Positions 7,131-12,953 of a stretch of DNA of 12,953 bases are shown here, in pieces. Numbering within the stretch: position 1 is the first letter of the stretch; each line of letters opens with the position of its first letter. The stretch covers positions 1 to 12,953 of the forward strand of contig JBBDRW010000008.1 in assembly GCA_040905265.1 (NCBI GenBank), read 5' to 3'. Origin of the DNA: JBBDRW01 sp040905265. GTDB taxonomy: Bacteria > Bacteroidota > Rhodothermia > Balneolales > Balneolaceae. The notes under the pieces were generated by a model. That model was not told the origin of the DNA and did not search any database. It saw nothing but the letters and a program-made list of their open reading frames with translations. Both the position numbers and the translations under genes were made by a program.

Positions 7131-8407
7131 GGGACTCCTTTTTGTGTTGCGTATTCTGTGATGGCCTGAACCAGGAGGATCTGCCGGATTTCACGATCAA
7201 CCCTTGCCCTGTTTTCAGCATTCAGCTCCGTCATGTATTGCGTTGAGGTAATGGCTCCCCGCTCCAACTGGGTTCTCTTTTCAGCGGTAATCTGTTCACG
7301 GAGCTCCAGTACCTCTTCGTCCGTCACCAGTTGATCCCTCAACATCTCTATTCGTTCTTCAATCTGCCTGAGCGAAGATTGTAATTGACGGCTGAATGCC
7401 TCCCGGCTGGCGTTCAGACTCTGTTTCCGGCTTTCCAGCACCTCCATTTTTTTTGATGCGTTCATACTGTTCGTCAGACTCCATTGGGCCCGCAACCCGA
7501 CTACCCAATAGAGCTGAAGGTCATCGTCAAACGCGTCCAGGCCGGGCCGGCTATAGGCCGTTTTCGCAAAGGCTGAAACAGATGGAAGCTTGTCTGCCCG
7601 AACAAACTCTTTTTGGGAATCCAGGCTCAGGATACTTTCACCAAAAACATCATATTCAGCCCTGTTTACGTCACTATTTCTGTATTCCATATCTGAAAGT
7701 TCCGGAACGGACAGAGATGTATCGTCCGGAATCGTTTCCCCGAGGATCGTGCTTAACACACGGTAACCCGATGTTATTTCGGCTTCCACTTCTGTAATCT
7801 GTTGTTGTACCCGGATTTGTTCCGCTCTCAATACCCGTTCGTCTCCCGGCAATAGAACCCCGTTCCTCACCTGTGCCTGTACCATTCCGAGCTGCTCATT
7901 GATATCATCCAGTAGCAGTTCAAGGGATTCCTGTTGCTTTTGCATCTTCAGAATTCCAAAATAGACCTGGCCGACCTGGTGCCTCACCGACCACAGTTCC
8001 GTCTCTATCCTTGCCAGCTCCATACTCCCTGTATATTCTTCCATAGTTTTGCGGGACTCTATACGCCCCCCGTCAAAAATCGTCTGGTTAACATCAATCG
8101 AGAGGTTGTAGTGATCGTGACTGAATTCGGGCGGGCTTGTGCCCGGTGCAGCAAATGGAACCTCGATAACATCTGACTGATAACTCGTACTGCCACTTAT
8201 CTGTACATCAGGATACCAGCCGGATTGGGCAATACGACGGTTCAGATCGGTAATCTCTCTCTGGATATCAGCCTTGTCTGCTGCCGGATAGTTTTGATAC
8301 ACCTGTTCATAGCAATACTCCAGCGTAAGAGTAGCAACCCCATCCTGGGCCGACAATAAACCGGGTACAAAGCCGACGACAAATAGAACGCCAAACCATT
8401 TCTTCAT
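7121..8407 (-). CDS. TolC-family outer-membrane efflux channel
   Basis: This is the first gene of the operon. The frame is open from 8509, but ATG 8407 is chosen. It gives a signal peptide (MKKWFGVLFVVGFVPGLLSA, cleaved before Gln21), it has GGAG five bases upstream (8416-8413), and the extra N-terminal residues from 8509 would overlie the promoter. The 428-residue product has the two-fold TolC repeat. The first half begins LTLEYCYEQVYQNYP...IAQSGWYPDVQISGSTSYQ and has a beta segment at about 98-117 (NLSIDVNQTIFDGGRIES). The second half has DKLPSVSAFAKTAYS and a beta segment at about 299-312. Long helices follow each. Length and order fit OEP proteins. A dedicated TolC in the same operon implies a self-contained tripartite exporter. 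E. coli ybhGFSR, by contrast, has no TolC gene in its operon. Confidence 0.92.
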   Translation of the reverse strand: MKKWFGVLFVVGFVPGLLSAQDGVATLTLEYCYEQVYQNYPAADKADIQREITDLNRRIAQSGWYPDVQISGSTSYQSDVIEVPFAAPGTSPPEFSHDHYNLSIDVNQTIFDGGRIESRKTMEEYTGSMELARIETELWSVRHQVGQVYFGILKMQKQQESLELLLDDINEQLGMVQAQVRNGVLLPGDERVLRAEQIRVQQQITEVEAEITSGYRVLSTILGETIPDDTSLSVPELSDMEYRNSDVNRAEYDVFGESILSLDSQKEFVRADKLPSVSAFAKTAYSRPGLDAFDDDLQLYWVVGLRAQWSLTNSMNASKKMEVLESRKQSLNASREAFSRQLQSSLRQIEERIEMLRDQLVTDEEVLELREQITAEKRTQLERGAITSTQYMTELNAENRARVDREIRQILLVQAITEYATQKGVPWN

Positions 8408-8480
8408 AAGCACTCCGCTTGTGTTGTGAAAACCAGATGATGTGTAGGTCAAGCTTCCTGCCACTGAACTTCTGAACGAA

Positions 8481-8509
8481 AATATATCAAGGCTAACCAC
8501 AAGAATCAA
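8481..8509 (-). promoter_or_regulatory. Probable promoter of the six-gene efflux operon
   Basis: On the minus strand TTGATT (8509-8504) is followed after exactly 17 bases by TATATT (8486-8481). These match the sigma70 boxes at four and five of six positions. The same stretch also fits the Bacteroidota pattern loosely: TTG, 20 bases, then TATATTTT. The predicted RNA start near 8474 gives a leader of about 67 bases. The -35 box lies inside the palindrome at 8506-8521, so a protein bound there would block polymerase. Confidence 0.55.
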
Positions 8510-8521
8510 CCAAATGGTTGA
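8506..8521. promoter_or_regulatory. Candidate TetR operator O1, perfect palindrome
   Basis: TCAACCA-AA-TGGTTGA has seven-base arms that are perfectly complementary, with a two-base centre. Its size is typical of TetR-family operators. It overlaps the -35 box of the operon promoter and lies in the gap between the TetR gene and its likely target operon. An extra half-site, TGGTTGAAT, occurs at 8515-8523 (inside O1) and again at 8528-8536, a 13-base direct repeat. Assignment to this TetR protein is by position and symmetry only. Confidence 0.6.
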
Positions 8522-8607
8522 ATTTTTTGGTTGAATATGATTACATTGCTGATATCAAGGTTTTGATTCAATACGAAACTGGGCTGGAAGCAGATTTATC
8601 AATATTT

Positions 8608-8623
8608 TCAACCAATTAGTTTA
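8608..8623. promoter_or_regulatory. Candidate TetR operator O2, imperfect copy
   Basis: TCAACCA-AT-TAGTTTA repeats the left arm of O1 exactly. Its right arm matches that of O1 at five of seven positions. It lies 65 bases before the TetR start codon and 102 bases from O1, where binding could control the regulator's own gene. I could not identify a convincing promoter for the regulator next to it, although TAACTTTC at 8622-8629 is one mismatch from a Bacteroidota -7 box. Confidence 0.45.
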
Positions 8624-8687
8624 ACTTTCCAGATTGATTTCAGGTCGGGCGGTTACAAGCGGATCAACCAACAAAAAGAGTACACCC

Positions 8688-9308
8688 ATGACAGAGGAGA
8701 ACCAAAACGAACTTTCTGCCGAAGAAAGAATATTTGAAGCCGCGAAGGATGTGTTTCATCAGAAAGGGTTTGAAGGGGCACGGATGCAGGAAATTGCCGA
8801 TAAAGCGGGGATCAACAAGTCCATGCTGCACTATTATTACAGGTCGAAGGACAAATTATTCGAGAAGATCTATAAGCTCACGCTGATGAGAGTTCTGCCT
8901 CAAATCATCAGTATGCTAAACGAAGATCTACCTCTTGAAGAGAAGTTGCACCGGTTTACCTCGGAATATCTCAAAGTGATCCGGGCGAACCCGGAAATAC
9001 CCTCATTTATCATCCATGAGTTAAACACAAACCCTTCCCGGATTCAGGAATTTTTTCTATCCCAGGTAAGTAAGAAGGTTCAGCCTTTCATCAACCAGGT
9101 GCGGAAGGCTTCGGAAGAAGGGAGTATTTCACCAAACCAGAAACCCGAACATGTTATCATCAATACGATGTCGCTGATCCTCTTTCCATTCATCGGAAAA
9201 CCCATTCTGCAGATATTATTCGGAATGGATGAACAGGCATTTACTCAATTTATCGATGAGAGAGTTGAATATCTGCCTGATTACATTGTTCAAACCACAT
9301 TCAAATAG
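8688..9308 (+). CDS. TetR/AcrR-family transcriptional repressor of the efflux operon
   Basis: This 206-residue DNA-binding regulator starts MTEENQNELSAEERIFEAAKD. An in-frame ATG at 8634 would add 18 residues with no family features, so 8688 is preferred. The TetR_N domain is clear: RIFEAAKDVFHQKGFEGARMQEIADKAGINKSMLHYYYRSKDKLFEKI at about 14-61, with the helix-turn-helix at about 34-53. The C-terminal half (about 70-206) is helical, holds the presumed ligand pocket and dimer face, and is not conserved enough to name a ligand. Its divergent placement from an exporter operon, with palindromes between, is the classic arrangement of a ligand-released local repressor. E. coli CecR (YbiH) stands in the same relation to ybhGFSR. 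Confidence 0.93.
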   Translation: MTEENQNELSAEERIFEAAKDVFHQKGFEGARMQEIADKAGINKSMLHYYYRSKDKLFEKIYKLTLMRVLPQIISMLNEDLPLEEKLHRFTSEYLKVIRANPEIPSFIIHELNTNPSRIQEFFLSQVSKKVQPFINQVRKASEEGSISPNQKPEHVIINTMSLILFPFIGKPILQILFGMDEQAFTQFIDERVEYLPDYIVQTTFK

Positions 9309-9428
9309 CCAGGGAGTGTAGATTCAGAATCTTGACATATTACGATCTATAACTAGTTTGTTTACCCGGAATAATAGTGTCCAAATTCGGGCGCGCAAAA
9401 TATTGTGGTCAGCCAAAAGTAATTGAAA

Positions 9429-11771
9429 CTAAAATTCTATTTTGTAACTGATAAATGGCAAAGGGGTTCCTTCTGCTATTTGTTCAACCTGGCCTGTTTT
9501 GAAATTGTAATCATGTGAATACTCTTTTTCCAGCAGCAGATTTTTGATTTGCAATGCCCATACAGAAGAATGATGACTTCGATTGAGACGGTAGGTTAGC
9601 GTAAGGTCAACGATCAAACTATTCGGGAATCTTCGTTCAAAAGCTCTCTGTTCTTCAAATATCACTTCCTGCATGGCTTGAGAAGCGTGGTAATCGATCG
9701 GGCTGTGTCGTTGTCCCCCGATGTAGCTAAATCGGCCATTCATTCCGAATAGGTTCTTTCCATCATTCCACATGAATTCTTTTCCTGCCAGCAGGTTGAA
9801 AACAAAATCCTGGTCAAAGCGGGTGTTTCGCCACTCCCCGTCACCTCCCATGTAGCGAGAATTATAGAGGGTTCCGGTAATAAGGAAGTAGTAACTGTCG
9901 CTCAAAAAACGCTCCATCGTTAATTCCAGCCCATAATTCCGGCCTTTTCCTTCGTTCATCAATCGATCATTGAACGTCCATTCCTGCACAAAATTCAGCA
10001 TAGAAAATGAACTGTCGGCAATGACCGGTACGTCAAACAGTTCCTGATTAAAAACCTCTGCCTTGAGTCGCATATGTTCACCCAGGTCCAGATTATAACC
10101 CGCAACAAAGTGGTCCGCTTTGGACATATCAAGTGAACGGTTGGGGAATCCGGCATCTGGCTGTACAAAATAGATACGAAGATCTTCGAGCTGGCTGTGG
10201 CGGCCATAGCCCACGGTGATACTTGATTTGCCGGTAAGTTTCCACTCCATCCCGACTCGTGGTTCAATCACGGCCTGATGGTTTAATGTAAACCACTGAA
10301 AATGTAATCCACCCTGAACTGTAATATTTTTTAACAGATCAAGCTTTGACTGGCTAAAAGCCTGAACCAACCGACTGGCTCCCACCTCATCAACATACGT
10401 TGACAACGGAGGCTGATTGCCGGAAGCAACACGGATATTCAGATTATAAAACATATGCTGCACACCAAATCCGGTACGGTTGGTATGACGTTCATTGAAT
10501 CGGTGATCCAAAGACGATTCCAGCGAAAGAGTTCCTGTGGAATTTTCCATTGACTGGTTGGGTTGAAGTTCGAGATTATCATCCAGCCGCAGTTGATTCC
10601 AGTTAGTATGGTTTACAGTTGCAGCTACGGATGATCTAAGAATACTGCCGGAGCCCAGAGCAATACGGTGAGAAAGTCCGGAAGCACCAACTCCCAGATT
10701 CATATCGTTTTCCATACGGTCCCACAGTTCATATTCCCATTCACTTTTCTCATAGGTGGGGGTCATATCCTGACCATCCAACCCCCCAATGCCCCAAAAC
10801 TCAAATCGGCCTGCATTATGTGTACGAAAATCCATCTTGAAGGATAAGTCCTGGTAGCGAATACTGCCTTCGGTTGGTAGCAGCGGCATGATCAAGGCCA
10901 GTGTGGAGTAGCGGTAATTGAAGAGATAGGTAGAGGAACTACTCGTAGTAAACGGGCCTTCGGAAGCGAACTCCAATCCGTTTATGCCAATCTGTGCCGT
11001 GTGCTCACGGTTTACTCTGTTTCCCGAACGGAAGTTCATATCAAAGACCCCCGACAGGGCATTACCGTATTGAGCCGGGAAAGCGCCTGTTAAAAAATCG
11101 GAATCGGCAAGCAACTGCCCACTAAAAAGCGTTAGCCCTCCCCCGCCTGCCACCGAAAGCCCGGCAAAATGATTGGGATTGGGAATTGTGGCCCCCTGCA
11201 GCCGCCATTGTACGCTTTTTGGGGAATTCCCCCTGATGACCAGAGCATTTTGCTGGATTCCTCCACCCGATGTTACGCCAGCAAAGGCCGTGGCCATTCG
11301 GCTTGGGTCATCGAGTCCACCGGCATACCTTCTAGTCTCTTCTACGGTAAAGGACCGGGCACTGACGTAGGCCATCTCATTTAATGGGCGATCTTTCTCT
11401 CTTTCTGGTGAAACGACGATCTCCTCACCTTGAAATATTTGCTCCTTCAACTCAAATCGGAGAACGGTTTCTCTCCCCGAACTGATCAGCACACCTGTTC
11501 GGATGACAGGCTGGTATCCCAGAAAACTCACTTCAATATCATGGCGCCCCAACGGTACATTCCTTATTACGAATGCTCCATCCGGACCTGTGGAGATACC
11601 GATAAGCGGATCCGTATCGGGTAGTGTCACATTTGCACCGGGCAGTGGTTCTTCGGTCACAGCATCGACGACGCTTCCCCTGATAATGCCTGTTTGTAAA
11701 GCAAGTGAGTGCTGAATTGTCAACACAAAAAGGAAAAGAAAAACAGATCCAGTTATTCGGGCGGTATTCAT
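9429..11771 (-). CDS. TonB-dependent outer-membrane receptor with N-terminal carboxypeptidase-like domain
   Basis: This is a 780-residue receptor. The signal peptide occupies about 1-25 (hydrophobic SVFLFLFVLTIQ, cleaved near SLA). A CarboxypepD_reg-like domain follows at about 27-112 (GIIRGSVVDAVTEEPLPGANV, GISTGPDGAFVIRNVPLGRHDIEVSFLGY). The plug is at about 130-250, with NALVIRGNSPKSVQWRLQG and FPAQYGNALSGVFDMNFRSG as its typical signatures. The remainder is a beta-barrel with alternating aromatic strands, ending in Phe (ISYKIEF) as outer-membrane barrels do. I see no clear TonB box. No SusD gene stands beside it, so it is not a standard glycan-uptake pair. The ligand could be a siderophore, peptide or small molecule. 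The AraC gene lies 112 bases upstream on the same strand and may control it. Confidence 0.92.
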   Translation of the reverse strand: MNTARITGSVFLFLFVLTIQHSLALQTGIIRGSVVDAVTEEPLPGANVTLPDTDPLIGISTGPDGAFVIRNVPLGRHDIEVSFLGYQPVIRTGVLISSGRETVLRFELKEQIFQGEEIVVSPEREKDRPLNEMAYVSARSFTVEETRRYAGGLDDPSRMATAFAGVTSGGGIQQNALVIRGNSPKSVQWRLQGATIPNPNHFAGLSVAGGGGLTLFSGQLLADSDFLTGAFPAQYGNALSGVFDMNFRSGNRVNREHTAQIGINGLEFASEGPFTTSSSSTYLFNYRYSTLALIMPLLPTEGSIRYQDLSFKMDFRTHNAGRFEFWGIGGLDGQDMTPTYEKSEWEYELWDRMENDMNLGVGASGLSHRIALGSGSILRSSVAATVNHTNWNQLRLDDNLELQPNQSMENSTGTLSLESSLDHRFNERHTNRTGFGVQHMFYNLNIRVASGNQPPLSTYVDEVGASRLVQAFSQSKLDLLKNITVQGGLHFQWFTLNHQAVIEPRVGMEWKLTGKSSITVGYGRHSQLEDLRIYFVQPDAGFPNRSLDMSKADHFVAGYNLDLGEHMRLKAEVFNQELFDVPVIADSSFSMLNFVQEWTFNDRLMNEGKGRNYGLELTMERFLSDSYYFLITGTLYNSRYMGGDGEWRNTRFDQDFVFNLLAGKEFMWNDGKNLFGMNGRFSYIGGQRHSPIDYHASQAMQEVIFEEQRAFERRFPNSLIVDLTLTYRLNRSHHSSVWALQIKNLLLEKEYSHDYNFKTGQVEQIAEGTPLPFISYKIEF

Positions 11772-11883
11772 CCTGATCCTGCAGTTTATTCTTCAATCGA
11801 TATCTATTTCTGCAGGTAATGAAAGGCTTACAAGGTGCTAAATCGTCCCTGCCAGCGGGATTGGACAAGGTTTCAGAACGAAT

Positions 11884-12953
11884 TTATTCCTCTGGTATAG
11901 ATTTTTTTCTGAATTCGGAAGGTGTCATACCCGTCTTCTTTTTGAATACGGAATTAAAGGAAGATTTGGAATTAAATCCTGCGTCGTATCCCAAAGCAAG
12001 TAACGTCAGATTATTTGTACCGTGATCACGAATCCGATGTTTCACTTCTTCAACCCTATAGTAATTGACGAAATCGTAGAAACTTTGATCCATATATCGA
12101 TTAAGGACCTCCGTCAGATTGTGAGAAGAGATTCCGGCTTTATCTGCCAGATCGTCCAGCCTTAAGTCACTATCCCGGTACAACTTCTGCCGTTCCATGA
12201 TCATTTCCAGATGGCCGATGCATCGTGATGCTTCCTTCTGGGTCAGGCCGGACTTCTGATATTGTTCCGTCGACAGGTTACTGCGTTTCAGACGGATGGG
12301 CTCCGTAAAAACCGCCGATTGATGAAGGCCCATATAACCAATCCCGTATACAAAAACCGTTACGGACAGCAGCGTAATGTTATCATATATACCATCACTT
12401 AATCCCATCAGAACCGTATCGCCATTGAATCCAAAGAAGTGGAGGCCTCCCGATATTGCAGCTAGCAGAATGGTGGCCATGACAAAATTCTGCAGCCAAC
12501 TCAGGTTCACGTTTTCGACAGAAGAGAACGAGTCTTTTAATTTCCTGCGGTATGATGCCAGCATAAACATCAGGTATCCGGCATACGTCAACCCATGCAA
12601 AACTTTAAAATGATTGATATATCCGAAACCAAAAGTGTCGGATATCTCCTGAGTTTGAGTAACGAACATCAATTTTTCTGCAGTGGGTCCAACATAGAAC
12701 GGTACCATATACACCAGCAAAAACACAAAGGGGACAACGTGCAGGAATTCGAAAAGCTTGATGGTCGCGGAACCGTCTTTCATCGTTTTTACGTACAGGT
12801 ACAGAAGCGGCCCGTATAAGAGCGTCAGAGCATAATCGATGCCAATCAGGTTGGGATATGAGCTATGTAAACCAAAACTGTGAAACGCTGCCATCCCCAG
12901 ATCCACAGAAAAAACAACCATCAATAGGGCCAGCAATCTGTTGGGCAGGCGGT
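11884..12953 (-). CDS. AraC-family regulator with membrane-embedded N-terminal domain (5' end outside window)
   Basis: The frame stays open to the right window edge; the only nearby start inside is a TTG at 12936. The residues before it (RLPNRLL) read as continuous protein, so the true start lies beyond the edge. The visible 355 codons begin with about six hydrophobic helices. Counted from the TTG, they lie near 1-17, 33-49, 63-83, 105-127, 150-170 and 185-203. A linker and a C-terminal AraC DNA-binding domain (about 240-345) follow. Both helix-turn-helices are recognisable: LRLDDLADKAGISSHNLTEVLN, and LTLLALGYDAGFNSKSSFNSVFKKKTGMTPSEFRK, the classic AraC end. This 7TM-AraC architecture is common in Bacteroidota and relatives and suggests sensing at the inner membrane. 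The likely target is the adjacent receptor gene. Confidence 0.9.
   Translation of the reverse strand, partial: RLPNRLLALLMVVFSVDLGMAAFHSFGLHSSYPNLIGIDYALTLLYGPLLYLYVKTMKDGSATIKLFEFLHVVPFVFLLVYMVPFYVGPTAEKLMFVTQTQEISDTFGFGYINHFKVLHGLTYAGYLMFMLASYRRKLKDSFSSVENVNLSWLQNFVMATILLAAISGGLHFFGFNGDTVLMGLSDGIYDNITLLSVTVFVYGIGYMGLHQSAVFTEPIRLKRSNLSTEQYQKSGLTQKEASRCIGHLEMIMERQKLYRDSDLRLDDLADKAGISSHNLTEVLNRYMDQSFYDFVNYYRVEEVKHRIRDHGTNNLTLLALGYDAGFNSKSSFNSVFKKKTGMTPSEFRKKSIPEE

Noticed and set aside
8408..8509. Longer TolC protein starting at 8509
   Set aside because: The extra 34 residues lack family features, would put the signal peptide in the interior, and overlie the promoter and its -10 box. ATG 8407 has a ribosome binding site and a proper signal peptide.
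8634..8687. Longer TetR protein starting at 8634
   Set aside because: The added 18 residues are not typical of TetR N-termini, and the ATG at 8688 gives the normal distance to the helix-turn-helix.
9365..9391. Hairpin between the TetR and receptor genes (CCCGGAAT ... ATTCGGG) as a shared terminator
   Set aside because: The stem is only seven pairs with a bulged G and a 12-base loop, and no T-run follows on either strand. It could help end transcription but is not supported as a terminator.
11777..11816. Two CTGCAG sites flanking a short A/T-rich stretch before the receptor gene
   Set aside because: Six-base palindromes of this kind are expected by chance, and there are no longer arms or known box spacing.
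12934..12936. TTG as the start codon of the AraC gene
   Set aside because: The frame is open to the window edge and the residues before the TTG continue the hydrophobic family pattern. A start inside the window would cut the first membrane helix short.

Overview
The window carries accessory-type chromosomal genes of a Gram-negative bacterium, most likely from the Bacteroidota / Rhodothermota / Balneolota assemblage. The signs are a TonB-dependent receptor with an N-terminal carboxypeptidase-like domain, an AraC regulator with a membrane-embedded N-terminus, a Bacteroidota-style beta-helix protein, and a lipoprotein efflux adaptor. Several genes have readable Shine-Dalgarno sequences (GGAGG, AAGGAG), which argues against a typical Bacteroidia genome. 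The lineage is inferred from protein style only. No tRNA, rRNA, CRISPR array, insertion sequence or phage gene was seen.

Layout. Bases 1-950 (minus) hold the N-terminal part of a secreted right-handed beta-helix protein that runs off the left edge. After a 379-base divergent gap, 1330-2211 (plus) encodes a secreted alpha/beta-hydrolase (esterase type). Convergent to it, 2298-8407 (minus) is a tightly packed six-gene operon transcribed right to left: TolC-like outer-membrane channel, lipoprotein HlyD/YbhG-like adaptor, ABC ATPase 1, ABC ATPase 2, ABC-2 permease 1, ABC-2 permease 2. A TetR-family regulator (8688-9308, plus) is divergent from it. The 280-base gap between them contains a 16-bp palindrome lying on the -35 box of a promoter-like sequence for the operon, plus a second, imperfect copy nearer the regulator. 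Next come a 780-residue TonB-dependent receptor (9429-11771, minus) and, upstream of it on the same strand, a membrane-anchored AraC regulator (11884-12953) whose 5' end is outside the window.

How the genes work together. The six-gene operon plus TetR gene resembles the E. coli cecR(ybiH)-ybhGFSR locus. Two differences stand out: the double-ATPase YbhF is split into two proteins, and a dedicated TolC is included. Together the products should form a complete inner membrane-periplasm-outer membrane exporter, probably derepressed when the TetR protein binds a ligand. The two ATPases are complementary. ATPase 1 has a good LSGG signature but lacks the Q-loop Gln and H-loop His. ATPase 2 has Q and H but a degenerate LPLG signature. 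In a heterodimer all the defects fall in one composite site and the other is fully canonical. The receptor/AraC pair looks like a separate nutrient- or signal-uptake unit without SusD. I see no wholly new system. The strongest observations are the asymmetric split ATPase pair and the operator/promoter architecture.
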